From positions 1-13,996 of the forward strand of contig DATHBB010000163.1 in the NCBI GenBank assembly GCA_035296385.1: DNA of 13,996 bases, in the 5' to 3' direction. The stretch comes from JAIVJZ01 sp035296385. GTDB lineage: Bacteria > Acidobacteriota > Blastocatellia > Pyrinomonadales > Pyrinomonadaceae. The position numbers were made by a program, and so were the translations under genes. Positions 1 to 6,956 of this stretch are shown piece by piece (position 1 is the stretch's first letter; every line of letters starts with the position of its first letter). The notes beneath the pieces are model-generated. The model was given only the letters and a program-made list of their open reading frames with translations. It made no database searches and was not told where the DNA came from.

Positions 1-308
1 GTCAGGTGATGCTTGTGCGTCGGGTCTGTGTAGGAGGCGATGTCGGAATAGTGCGGCGTGTCGAGGCGTATGAGGCCGCCGTGCCTCGTGATGCGATAAA
101 GCTCCGCGACGACGGCGAGCACGTCGTCGATGTGTTCGATCACCTGATTGCCGATGATCACGTCGAACTCGTCGTCGGGAAACGGGTAGGGCACCGAGTC
201 GAGATCGTGGATCACGTCGGCGTGCGTTTTCGGGTTGCTGTCGAGGCCGATGCTGCCGGGCGTCTTCTTGATGCCGCAGCCGATGTCGAGAATTTTCACC
301 ATTTCCAT
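1..308 (-). CDS. SAM-dependent methyltransferase, class I (partial, N-terminal part)
   Basis: This gene runs off the left edge, so only the first 102 codons are visible. The reverse strand reads MEMVKILDIGCGIKKTPG near the start: LDIGCG is methyltransferase motif I, which binds S-adenosylmethionine, and it is followed by IGLD, the acidic residue at the end of strand 2. Further on come FDVIIGNQVIEHIDD (motif II region with the VIEH signature) and HGGLIRLDTPHYSD (post-motif region), then YTDPTHKHH. This order matches the Methyltransf_11 family; the DPTHK motif is common in methyltransferases near sugar or envelope genes, but the substrate cannot be read here. Two in-frame ATGs (308 and 302) are possible starts and neither has a strong ribosome binding site. 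The gene diverges from the PDZ gene at 443. The family is clear, the substrate unknown. Confidence 0.85.
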   Translation of the reverse strand, partial: MEMVKILDIGCGIKKTPGSIGLDSNPKTHADVIHDLDSVPYPFPDDEFDVIIGNQVIEHIDDVLAVVAELYRITRHGGLIRLDTPHYSDIASYTDPTHKHHL

Positions 309-368
309 CAAGGGGAAATTAACCCAAGTGCGACTCGTCGCGCAAAAGTTTCGGGCGTTCGGTGGCGG

Positions 369-420
369 CGTGAAACTTTTCGGAACCGCGCGAGCGCCGC
401 ATCGTGAAATTTGCCGGAAA
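369..420 (+). promoter_or_regulatory. Imperfect direct repeat upstream of PDZ gene, possible operator or ECF-type promoter
   Basis: Two 18-bp stretches, 369-386 and 403-420, agree at 14 of 18 positions (CGTGAAAcTTttCGGAAc type) with a 34-bp offset, about three helical turns. The first ends in GGAAC, and 16 bp later comes CGTGA, which loosely resembles an extracytoplasmic-function sigma promoter. The match is weak; it could be chance. Confidence 0.2.
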
Positions 421-428
421 TCTCTCTC

Positions 429-434
429 GGAGGA
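429..434 (+). promoter_or_regulatory. Ribosome binding site GGAGGA for PDZ gene
   Basis: GGAGGA lies 8 nt before the ATG at 443. It decides the start in favour of 443 over the in-frame GTG at 404, and this choice also places a clean signal peptide at the N terminus. Confidence 0.8.
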
Positions 435-442
435 TTGTACTC

Positions 443-1654
443 ATGTTCAGAATTAAAACGCTTGCGTCCCTCGCCCTGTTGTTTACATTTCTGCTCTGCG
501 CGCCCGGCGTCGGGGCGCAAGAAGCGCAAAGTCGCCGCTCGCAAACCGATGGCGCATACGCGTTCGCCTTCGGCGGCAATCATCTCGGCGTCTCGGTCGA
601 AAGCGTGACGCGGGAAAATATGAACAACTTCAACTTGCGCGGCGAGCCGCGCGGAGTGGCCGTGCGCGAAGTGGCGGAAGGCGGTCCGGCGGCGAAGGCC
701 GGACTGCAAAAGAACGACGTGATCCTGCGCTTCGACGGCGAGCAGGTGTCGAGCGTGCAGAAACTCCAGCGCCTCATCAACGAGTCCGCGCCCGAACACA
801 CCGCGCGCCTCTCCGTCAGCCGGAACGGCGCGGAGCAGGAGTTGTCCGTCAAGCTCGGCAGGGGCGAGACGTTCACGTCGCGTTCATTCGGCAATTTCAG
901 ATTCCCCGAAGGCCAGGCGTTCGGCTTCAACACGGACGACTTCAAACGACAGGCCGAGGAGTTAACGCACAATTCCGAAGAGTGGAAGAGACGCTCGAAG
1001 GAGTTGCAGCGCAACTCGGAGGAATGGAAGAAGCGCGCGAAGGAGTTGCAACTCGATTCGCAGGAGTTGCGCAAGGACCTGGAAGAGAAGTTTCGCGCCA
1101 AAGGCTTCGGCGAAAATTTCACGCTCGTCTACGGCGGGAGCGCGCGTCGCATTGGCATCACGACTCAGACGTTGACCGATCAACTCGCGGATTATTTCGG
1201 CGTCGGCACGGGCGGCGGTCTGCTCGTCACTTCGGTTGTCGAGAACAGCCCTGCGGCGAAAGCCGGACTCAAGGCGGGCGATGTCGTGACGGAAGTTGAC
1301 GGCGCGCGGCTCAAGACGGCGGGCGAACTCGCGCGCGCACTCAACCGCAAGGACGAAGGCGACGTGACCATCACCGTCATGCGCGACCGCAAGACGCGCA
1401 CACTTAAAGTAACGCCGGATCGCTCGCAGCACGAGCCGACCTTCCTGACGCCCAACGCGTTCGGCACGACCGCGCCGATAGCTTTAATCGCGCCGCGCAC
1501 CGGCGTCATGCCGCGACCGGCGATGCCCGCGCGGCCTGTCATCACGCCGCTCGTCGCGCCGCGCGCGCCCCTCGCCCCGCGCATCTACGCCACGCCGCGC
1601 ATCGCTCCCGCCGCGCCCCTCGTGCCGCTTCGTCCGGGCGTGTGGGTTCTATAA
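443..1654 (+). CDS. Exported protein with two PDZ domains and a repeat-built helical linker
   Basis: The 403-residue product starts with a Sec signal peptide (MFRIKTLASLALLFTFLLC, likely cut after GVGA at about residue 25). PDZ domain 1 spans about residues 48-139 (HLGVSVES, then GGPAAKAGLQKNDVILRFDG). PDZ domain 2 spans about 235-325 (RRIGITTQ, then NSPAAKAGLKAGDVVTEVDG). Between them, residues 173-214 are three 14-residue units of the type ELxxNSEEWKxRxK, highly charged and predicted helical. The C terminus (about 335-403) is rich in Pro, Ala and Arg and probably disordered. PDZ pairs of this kind occur in HtrA/DegP proteases, but no trypsin-like domain is present, so this is more likely a periplasmic peptide-binding or scaffold protein than a protease. 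It diverges from the methyltransferase gene and converges on the TPR gene. The domains are clear; the role is inferred. Confidence 0.9.
   Translation: MFRIKTLASLALLFTFLLCAPGVGAQEAQSRRSQTDGAYAFAFGGNHLGVSVESVTRENMNNFNLRGEPRGVAVREVAEGGPAAKAGLQKNDVILRFDGEQVSSVQKLQRLINESAPEHTARLSVSRNGAEQELSVKLGRGETFTSRSFGNFRFPEGQAFGFNTDDFKRQAEELTHNSEEWKRRSKELQRNSEEWKKRAKELQLDSQELRKDLEEKFRAKGFGENFTLVYGGSARRIGITTQTLTDQLADYFGVGTGGGLLVTSVVENSPAAKAGLKAGDVVTEVDGARLKTAGELARALNRKDEGDVTITVMRDRKTRTLKVTPDRSQHEPTFLTPNAFGTTAPIALIAPRTGVMPRPAMPARPVITPLVAPRAPLAPRIYATPRIAPAAPLVPLRPGVWVL
959..1084 (+). repeat. Three 42-bp in-frame tandem units within PDZ gene
   Basis: Three successive 42-bp units (959-1000, 1001-1042, 1043-1084) encode 14-residue helical repeats. 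The first two are close (NSEEWKRRSK and NSEEWKKRAK); the third is diverged (DSQELRKDLE). They form the linker between the two PDZ domains. Confidence 0.75.
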
Positions 1655-1697
1655 ACATTTAGAACGTTTTTAGTTTAACGCAAGGAAGGAAAGCACT

Positions 1698-1854
1698 CAC
1701 CGCAGAGACGCAGAGAGGGCGCAGAGAGAAGAAACGCGGAAGTAGGAACGCTGAACGATGAACTAAAAGCAACATGTCTTTAGTTCATCGTTCAGCGTTC
1801 CTACTTCCGCGTTTTCCTCTGTGCCCCCTCCGTGTCCTCCGTGTCTCTGTGGTG
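1698..1854. repeat. Nested inverted repeat in convergent gap (long hairpin)
   Basis: The core is a perfect 36-bp inverted repeat (1732-1767 and 1779-1814) with an 11-nt loop. Outside it lies a second, imperfect pair ending in CACCGCAGAGAC (from 1698) and GTCTCTGTGGTG (to 1854). These outer ends belong to the same CACCACAGAGACACAGAG family as the element at 11412-11508. It fills most of the gap between the PDZ gene and the convergent TPR gene. An RNA hairpin there could end transcription from both sides, but no clear U-tract follows. Confidence 0.9.
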
Positions 1855-1893
1855 AATCCTGTTGCTTGCCCAAACAGTAATTTGAAATTTCCC

Positions 1894-3741
1894 CTAAGGG
1901 CGCAACTGCTTGAGTTCCGTCAACGCGTCTTTGTATGCGCCGTCCTTCACGTCGCCGAGATTGATCGCCGCCTCGAAGGCTTTGATCGCTTCGTCCTTGC
2001 GTTCGAGGAAAGCAAGTATGCGCCCCATCGCCGTGTAGGCGCGCGAGATGAGCGGGCGGTCTGCTTCCGATGTGGCCGACTGGATGGTGAAGCGGTAGTT
2101 GGCGAGCGCGCGCCCCAGGCGTTCGTCGCGCGTGGCGTCGTCGAAGGCGTCGCTGGCGGAGATGCTGGCCGCCTGCGCGAGCGCGAAGAAGATGCGCGGC
2201 TCGCCGTTGTGTTCCGAGAGGAGCGCGCGCAGGCGCGGCTCTGCGTCCGTATATTTTCTCTGGCGCAAGAGATCATTGATCTCTGCGAGACCTTTGCCGA
2301 GCGCGGCGCGGCGTTCGTCTTCGCGCGTCTCGGCGGTCGTGCGGTTGGCCGACGCACGCGCCGCCTCGCGCCTGAGCGCAGCGACACGCTCGCGCGCCTG
2401 TGCATACTCCGTCGGGCGAAGTTTTTCGCGTGCGGCGTCAACGCGCGTCATCATGTCCGCGAAGAAGTTGGAGAAGTCGAACTCGGCGATCTCCTGATCG
2501 CGTAGTTGTTCGGAGAAGTAGAAGGCGAGCACCGCGCCGCGCTCGTAGGCGTCGGCAAGTTGCGCGGTCATCTCGTCTTCGAGCAGCGCGCGCTCCGCTT
2601 GCGATTCTTTCGCGATGGCGGCGCGCTCCGATTCGTTCGCACGCCCGAGGCGCGCGCGCGTCTGTTCGGTGAGCGTGCGCAGGCGCGCGTTCAGATTCAT
2701 GCGCGCGTCCGCCGCGATGACGAGCGAGCGCGCGGTGGCCTGAAACACTTCGGGCATGGGCAATGCGGGCGAGGCGGCGGCGCGCTCGTCGAGAAGCGTG
2801 CGAATGTCCGCGCGCTTCAAAGCTATCTCGCGGTTGTTGCGCAGTATGACGGGGTCAACGACGTATTGCAGGTAAGCGCGTCGCACGTCGGACGAGGCGG
2901 GATCGAGTCCTTCGGGGACGACGGCGAAATAGTCGTCGCCGATGACGCGAAAGTTGATCGAGCCGGGGACGGCCAACAGATCGGGCACGAGCACGAAGCG
3001 CCGTTCGCGTTCACGCGTGGTGAAGACGGGCGGCGCGTCCTTCTTCTGCTTGGCCGAAGAATTTTTGACGGGCACGCGTTCGAGCACGACGGTGACCGGG
3101 CGCGTATGGAGATAGGAGAGCACGGCGCGCAGCATCTCCGCGGTCTGCGGTCGCAGGCGGTCGCCCTCTTTCTGGTACGCGGCGAGGTAGGCGGGCAGGC
3201 GCGAGGCGATGCCCGACGCGCGGTAGAACTCGCGCAACAAGGGCGCGAAGTCGAGCACGTCGATCACGCCCTCGAAGAGATCGCCGGAGCGCGGGGGCGC
3301 GTTGAAGTCGGGGACGGGCGAGAGCGCGTAGGCGAGCGAGACGTAGCGCGCGGCCTGTTGTGCGGGCGTCGCCGCGGGGTCTTTGAGGCGGTTCAACTCG
3401 AAGAAGCGGCGCATGCGCGCGCGCAGTTCCGTGTCGAGATTTTCCTGATCGCGACGAATGAGCGCGCGAAACTCGGAAGGCTGTCGCCCCGCCGGAGTCG
3501 GGTCGAAACCGGCGGCGTCGAGCGCGGCCATCATCACGACGAGGCGCGGCTCCGGCGCGATCTGCACGCCGTAATCCGACAGATCGAGCGCGCCCGAACG
3601 CATAGGCTGCGTGCGCTGCGGCGTCGGCTGCGTCGTCGCAGGAGCGGCGGGCGACCGGGTCGGCTGCGGACTGCTTTGCGCCAATGTCGCGGACTGACCG
3701 AAAGCGAGCAAGACAGTAATAATGAGCAACTGCTTTTTCAT
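1894..3741 (-). CDS. Exported protein of unknown function with C-terminal TPR region
   Basis: The 615-residue product opens with a signal peptide (MKKQLLIITVLLAFGQSATLAQ), then a Pro/Thr/Gln-rich linker to about residue 50. Residues about 50-330 form a region with no family I recognise: segments such as LSDYGVQIAPEPRLVVMMAAL, YVSLAYALSPVPDFN and NFRVIGDDYFAVVPEG look folded and mixed alpha/beta. Residues about 330-490 are charged and alpha-helical, probably coiled coil. The last 120 residues carry TPR-like helix pairs, the clearest being AYTAMGRILAFLERKDEAIKAFEAAINLG. It likely acts in the periplasm or on the envelope, with the TPRs binding a partner protein. The ATG at 3741 is the only start giving a signal peptide; no Shine-Dalgarno is visible. 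The opposite strand is also open over most of it, an effect of GC-rich codon use. Expression and export are inferred; function is unknown. Confidence 0.85.
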   Translation of the reverse strand: MKKQLLIITVLLAFGQSATLAQSSPQPTRSPAAPATTQPTPQRTQPMRSGALDLSDYGVQIAPEPRLVVMMAALDAAGFDPTPAGRQPSEFRALIRRDQENLDTELRARMRRFFELNRLKDPAATPAQQAARYVSLAYALSPVPDFNAPPRSGDLFEGVIDVLDFAPLLREFYRASGIASRLPAYLAAYQKEGDRLRPQTAEMLRAVLSYLHTRPVTVVLERVPVKNSSAKQKKDAPPVFTTRERERRFVLVPDLLAVPGSINFRVIGDDYFAVVPEGLDPASSDVRRAYLQYVVDPVILRNNREIALKRADIRTLLDERAAASPALPMPEVFQATARSLVIAADARMNLNARLRTLTEQTRARLGRANESERAAIAKESQAERALLEDEMTAQLADAYERGAVLAFYFSEQLRDQEIAEFDFSNFFADMMTRVDAAREKLRPTEYAQARERVAALRREAARASANRTTAETREDERRAALGKGLAEINDLLRQRKYTDAEPRLRALLSEHNGEPRIFFALAQAASISASDAFDDATRDERLGRALANYRFTIQSATSEADRPLISRAYTAMGRILAFLERKDEAIKAFEAAINLGDVKDGAYKDALTELKQLRP

Positions 3742-3896
3742 GCGATTAGAAAATACTTAAATGTGAATTTTTCACCGAGAAGGAAAGACGAAATTACAAC
3801 CTACTTAGAGATGCGTAGTCTCACGTACCGGATGCCAACGAGAGAAATGATGCATGCGGAGTGATTAACGCAAAACACAAAATATTCGTCCTCCGT

Positions 3897-4367
3897 TTAC
3901 CCTTCAGCCTTCATTCTTTGCCGTGCGCGGAGCAGCTTTAAGGTAACAGGGTAGGCGGCGAGAGACAAAATGATGGAGAGCGCCATGCCGCCGACGGAGA
4001 AGGGCAGGACGATGTCCCAGAGGTGCGTGAAGAGTTGTTGCCAGTAGCTGCCGGTAAAAAGGTGCGGCTCTTGCAGCAGCCGCCAGCCTTCGTCGGGCAG
4101 ACTCAGAGGCCGACCCATGAGGAGCGCGCCGACGGCGTAGGAGGCGGCGATGATGGGGACGAGCGTGAGAAACGGGTTGTTGAGAAACGTGCCCGTGTAG
4201 ATCGCGATCTTGTTGAAGCGGAAGATGAAGGCAACGAGGGTCGCCATGATCGTGTGGAGTCCGAGGAAGGGCGAGAAGGCGATGAAGACGCCGATGGAAA
4301 AAGCGAGCGCCGTCCGCTCCGGCGGGTCGTCAACCGCGAGCAGACGGCGAAAAGCTGCGCGAAACAT
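3897..4367 (-). CDS. DUF2062 membrane protein
   Basis: The 156-residue product has the DUF2062 pattern: an N-terminal amphipathic stretch (FRRLLAVDDPPERTALAFSIG), then FIAFSPFLGLHTIMATLVAF, FNKIAIYTGTFLNNPF and a final hydrophobic segment (ILPFSVGGMALSIILSLAAY) before a basic tail. At least three membrane helices are expected. The biochemical role of this family is not established. The start is taken as ATG 4367; the frame stays open to a TTG at 4388, but those seven extra codons lie inside the inverted repeat at 4373-4457 and are unlikely to be native. It is the last gene of a minus-strand set after the STAS protein, and only the repeat separates the two, so co-transcription is plausible unless the hairpin terminates. 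Confidence 0.85.
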   Translation of the reverse strand: MFRAAFRRLLAVDDPPERTALAFSIGVFIAFSPFLGLHTIMATLVAFIFRFNKIAIYTGTFLNNPFLTLVPIIAASYAVGALLMGRPLSLPDEGWRLLQEPHLFTGSYWQQLFTHLWDIVLPFSVGGMALSIILSLAAYPVTLKLLRARQRMKAEG

Positions 4368-4372
4368 AATTC

Positions 4373-4457
4373 GAGTGACGAGTGACAAGTGACGAGTGAC
4401 GAGTTGAAGACAAGTTTTGGTCTTAACTCGTCACTCGTCACTTGTCACTCGTCACTC
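4373..4457. repeat. Long near-perfect hairpin filling the STAS-DUF2062 gap
   Basis: A perfect 33-bp inverted repeat (4373-4405 and 4425-4457) built of GTGACGAGTGACAAGTGAC-type words; the stem extends five more base pairs (AAGAC/GTCTT) past one bulged base, leaving an 8-nt loop. One arm abuts the stop codon of the STAS gene and the other ends 5 nt before the ATG of the DUF2062 gene. It may act as a terminator, attenuator or RNA stabiliser, or be a mobile repeat. A related copy lies at 12909-12965. Confidence 0.9.
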
Positions 4458-4805
4458 TTATTTGAAGCTGTTGAGTGCGCTCGACTCGTCGTCGTAAGTG
4501 TCGAAGACGGTGAGGAGCTTGGTGATGGCGAGCAGGTCTTGAATCTTCTGCGTCAGGTTGAGAAGTTTCAACTGTCCGCCTTCGCGCCCGATGGCCGTGA
4601 AGCTGGCGACGAATTCGCCGATGCCGCTCGAATCCACGTAGCTGACCTGCGCGAGGTTCAAGAGAATCTTCTTCTTGCCTTCCTCGATCAGGCGGCGGAT
4701 CGCGCCGCGCAGCGCGACCGAGCCTTCGCCGATGGTGATCTTGCCGCTCATGTCGAGGACGGTTACATCTCCGGCCTGACGCTCATTGATGTTTAATTCA
4801 GCCAT
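4458..4805 (-). CDS. STAS-domain anti-sigma factor antagonist
   Basis: The 115-residue product is a single STAS domain of normal length, like SpoIIAA/RsbV. It begins MAELNINERQAGDVTVLDMSGKI, has the conserved GKITIGEG turn, and carries VDSSGIGE at residues 57-64; Ser59/Ser60 is the expected site phosphorylated by the partner kinase. In the known scheme the unphosphorylated form binds the anti-sigma kinase and frees a sigma factor or other target. The ATG at 4805 is supported by AAGGAGA 9 nt upstream. The likely partner is encoded just upstream at 4934-5347, 128 bp away. No sigma factor or PP2C phosphatase gene is visible in the window, so the final target is unknown. Confidence 0.92.
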   Translation of the reverse strand: MAELNINERQAGDVTVLDMSGKITIGEGSVALRGAIRRLIEEGKKKILLNLAQVSYVDSSGIGEFVASFTAIGREGGQLKLLNLTQKIQDLLAITKLLTVFDTYDDESSALNSFK

Positions 4806-4814
4806 TACAGGAAG

Positions 4815-4821
4815 TCTCCTT
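4815..4821 (-). promoter_or_regulatory. Ribosome binding site AAGGAGA for STAS gene
   Basis: On the minus strand AAGGAGA stands 9 nt before the ATG at 4805. It is a strong match and fixes the start. Confidence 0.8.
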
Positions 4822-4846
4822 AAAAGGTAGTCGCCGCTCAGTCATC

Positions 4847-4931
4847 CCTTGTCAGTTGTTCAAAACCTATCTTTAGCAACTTGTATGATGATCACTAAAC
4901 AACGGACAACTGACTACTGACAACGGACAAG
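4847..4931. repeat. Low-complexity imperfect inverted repeat between kinase and STAS genes
   Basis: TTGTCAGTTGTT near 4848 faces ACAACGGACAACTGAC and CTGACAACGGACAAG near 4898-4931 on the other side, giving short complementary arms around GTCAGTTGT. It occupies most of the 128-bp gap. The words differ from those in the other repeats of the window. Pairing is imperfect, so the exact fold is uncertain. Confidence 0.5.
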
Positions 4932-4933
4932 TT

Positions 4934-5347
4934 TTATCGTTTCTTCGTCATACGCACGACCGTGCCGCCTTCGGGGTGGGGCGACCATTCGACCGTGTCC
5001 ATGAAAGTGCGCATGAAGAGGAGGCCGCGCCCCGACGCTTTCAAAAGATTCTGTTCGGCGGTCGGGTCGTCAACGGAGGTCGGGTCGAAGCCCGTCCCGC
5101 GGTCGCGCACCGTGACGACGAGTTCGCCGCCCGCCTCCGTGAAAGCGATCTCGACCGGCTTCGACTCGTCCTGCTTATTTCCGTGCAGGACGGCGTTCGT
5201 GACGGCCTCGCGCACGGCCATGTCGAGGCCGAAGGCGGCATCCTCGCTCAGTCGCAGGCGCCCGGCCACCTCGTCGGCTTTCGCCGCCGCTTCGGCGATA
5301 GCCTCGATGCGGCTCGGCAATATCAGTTCAGTCGTCTCTTCAGTCAC
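4934..5347 (-). CDS. RsbW-like anti-sigma regulatory factor / serine kinase (HATPase_c)
   Basis: The 137-residue product is one GHKL ATPase domain of the RsbW/SpoIIAB type. The N-box is EAVTNAVLHGN (Glu47, Asn51, Asn57), the G1 box is DRGTGFDP (Asp82 on), and the G2 box is GRGLLFMR (from Gly107). No histidine-kinase dimerisation domain is present, which fits an anti-sigma kinase that phosphorylates the STAS partner encoded next to it at 4458-4805. Together they form a partner-switching pair in the cytoplasm. The start is GTG at 5347: no other in-frame start exists upstream near it. The nearest purine-rich site (GAGGAGAGG, 5363-5371) is about 15 nt away, too far for normal initiation, which makes coupling to the small ORF at 5344-5373 attractive. 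A good promoter lies at 5448-5476. Confidence 0.9.
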   Translation of the reverse strand: MTEETTELILPSRIEAIAEAAAKADEVAGRLRLSEDAAFGLDMAVREAVTNAVLHGNKQDESKPVEIAFTEAGGELVVTVRDRGTGFDPTSVDDPTAEQNLLKASGRGLLFMRTFMDTVEWSPHPEGGTVVRMTKKR

Positions 5348-5373
5348 AGTTGCAGACCGAGACCTCTCCTCAT
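5344..5373 (-). other. Possible nine-codon leader ORF coupled to the kinase gene
   Basis: On the minus strand ATG 5373 opens MRRGLGLQL and stops at TGA 5344-5346. The stop overlaps the GTG start of the kinase as GTGA. GGAGAG (5380-5385) sits 6 nt before this ATG, a better ribosome site than the kinase itself has. This is the layout of a translationally coupled leader peptide, but a short ORF like this can arise by chance. Confidence 0.4.
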
Positions 5374-5447
5374 AGAGAACTCTCCGGCAGAAGGCGTACA
5401 GCGCTGCCGCTCGTCAAACGTGTGAAAGCAAACCGGAAGCCTGCACA

Positions 5448-5476
5448 ATTTAAGCCGCGCGCCGCACGCGTGTCAA
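5448..5476 (-). promoter_or_regulatory. Sigma-70-type promoter for the kinase-STAS genes
   Basis: On the minus strand TTGACA (5471-5476, perfect -35) is followed after 17 bp by TTAAAT (5448-5453, 4 of 6 matches to the -10 consensus). Transcription would start near 5441, giving a leader of roughly 95 nt before the kinase GTG, or about 68 nt before the small leader ORF. Confidence 0.5.
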
Positions 5477-5485
5477 GAAAGACAC

Positions 5486-5600
5486 AGGGGAAGGGGCAAA
5501 GGGTAAAGGGCAAAGGGAAGCCGAACGGACTGATCAGCGGAGTTGAGCCGACATATTAATGCTTCTCCTTTTACCCTTTCCCCTTTCCCCCTTCCCCTAC
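5486..5600. repeat. Purine/pyrimidine-rich inverted repeat between divergent operons
   Basis: Left side 5486-5520 is made of AGGGGAAGGGGCAAAGGG-type words; right side 5562-5600 is the pyrimidine-rich complement (TACCCTTTCCCC). The arms pair imperfectly around a 41-nt centre. It lies in the gap between the kinase and aroA genes, just upstream of aroA. Confidence 0.7.
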
Positions 5601-5618
5601 TTCTTTTAAGATTGGCGC

Positions 5619-6956
5619 ATGAGGATTCAACCGGCGCGCAAGTTATCGGGACGCGTGCGCGTGCCCGGCGACAAGTCTATTTCGCACCGCGCCGCGATCA
5701 TCTCGGCGCTCGCCGCGACGGGCGCTCGCTCGCGCCTCACGAATTATTCGACGAGCGCCGACTGCGCCTCCACGCTTCACTGCCTCGGCGCGCTCGGCGT
5801 GCGAATCGAACGCGACGGAGACACCGTCGAGATCAAAGGCGCGGGGCTGCACCTGCCGCACGCGCCGCTCGTTCCGCTCGACTGCGGCAACAGCGGCACG
5901 ACGATGCGCCTCATGGCCGGTCTCCTCGCCGGTCAAACGTTCGACTCGACGCTCGACGGCGACGCTTCGCTCCGCACGCGCCCGATGCGGCGCATCATCG
6001 AACCTCTGCAACTGATGAGCGCGCGCATCAGCAGTGACGAAGGACGCGCGCCGCTTCGCATCGCAGGGCGAACCACACCACTCGCGCCCATACGCTACGC
6101 ACTGCCCGTCGCCAGCGCGCAGGTCAAGTCGTGTCTGTTGCTCGCCGCGCTCCTCGCCGACGGGCGAAGCGAGATCATCGAAGCGCGCGGCGCGACGCGC
6201 GATCACACGGAGCGCCTGCTCGCGCTCTACGGCGCGGACGTGCGTGCGGAGACGATTGTTTACGAAGGCCGCGCTGCTGCGGTGCCGTCGATTTCGATTC
6301 AAACTCCCGTGAGTTTGCGCGCGCGCGATTGCAACATCGCGGGCGACATTTCATCCGCCGCATTCTTCCTGGCGGCGGGCGCGCTGCTCCCGGAGTCCGA
6401 GTTGACGCTCGCCGAAGTCGGCCTCAACCCGACGCGCACTGGCGTTCTCGACACGTTGCAAAAACTCGGCGCGGATATCGAGATAACGAATGAACGAATG
6501 GAGTCGGGCGAAGAGATCGGCGAACTACGCGTGCGCGGCTCAGGCCGACTCAATCCGGCGGAGGCGGGCGCAAACCTGTTGCGCGGCGAGTTGATCGCGG
6601 GGCTGATTGACGAGTTGCCGATCCTCTGCGTGGTCGGGACGCAAATCGAGGGCGGCTTAGAGATTCGCGACGCCTCGGAGTTGCGCGTGAAGGAGACGGA
6701 TCGCATCGCTGCGATGGTCAGGAATTTGCGCGCGATGGGCGCGGAGGTCGAGGAATACGCGGACGGCCTACGCATCTTCGGGCGCACTCACTTGCGCGGC
6801 GCGCGTCTCGAATCGTTCGGCGATCATCGCATCGCGATGGCCTGCGCCGTCGCCGCGCTTCTGGCCGAAGGCGAGTCGGAGTTGGATGGGGCGGACGCAG
6901 TCGCCGTCTCCTTCCCCGAATTTTTCGCGCTGCTCGAATCGGTGACGGAGAGATGA
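5619..6956 (+). CDS. aroA: 3-phosphoshikimate 1-carboxyvinyltransferase (EPSP synthase)
   Basis: The enzyme joins shikimate 3-phosphate and phosphoenolpyruvate to give EPSP, step six of the shikimate pathway, in the cytoplasm. All main signatures are visible in 445 residues: PGDKSISHR (16-24), DCGNSGTTMRL (88-98), RPMRR (121-125), SAQVK (166-170), RDHTE (194-198), GDISSA (242-247), NPTR (270-273), LIDELPIL with the catalytic acid pair (329-336), ELRVKETDRI (354-363) and FGDHRIAM near the end. The set GDKS, SAQxK, RDHTE and NxTR is the pattern used to define class II EPSP synthases, a group that often tolerates glyphosate; tolerance itself cannot be read from sequence. Length is normal. The ATG at 5619 starts just before the conserved PGDKS region; no strong ribosome site is seen. 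Its stop overlaps the start of aroK as ATGA. Confidence 0.97.
   Translation: MRIQPARKLSGRVRVPGDKSISHRAAIISALAATGARSRLTNYSTSADCASTLHCLGALGVRIERDGDTVEIKGAGLHLPHAPLVPLDCGNSGTTMRLMAGLLAGQTFDSTLDGDASLRTRPMRRIIEPLQLMSARISSDEGRAPLRIAGRTTPLAPIRYALPVASAQVKSCLLLAALLADGRSEIIEARGATRDHTERLLALYGADVRAETIVYEGRAAAVPSISIQTPVSLRARDCNIAGDISSAAFFLAAGALLPESELTLAEVGLNPTRTGVLDTLQKLGADIEITNERMESGEEIGELRVRGSGRLNPAEAGANLLRGELIAGLIDELPILCVVGTQIEGGLEIRDASELRVKETDRIAAMVRNLRAMGAEVEEYADGLRIFGRTHLRGARLESFGDHRIAMACAVAALLAEGESELDGADAVAVSFPEFFALLESVTER

Noticed and set aside
404..442. GTG-started 13-codon extension of the PDZ protein
   Set aside because: It would bury the signal peptide behind a basic stretch and ignore the strong GGAGGA site before ATG 443.
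2506..3864. Long open frame (452 codons) on the plus strand opposite the TPR gene
   Set aside because: It lies antisense to a gene with a signal peptide and TPRs, its product is Arg/Glu/Val-rich with no motif, and GC-rich codons often leave this frame open.
4368..4388. TTG-started extension of the DUF2062 protein
   Set aside because: The extra residues are encoded by the inverted repeat, and ATG 4367 gives a normal-length family member.
5530..5560. Plus-strand promoter for aroA around TATTAA (near 5553)
   Set aside because: A -10-like word is present but no acceptable -35 sits 16-18 bp upstream.
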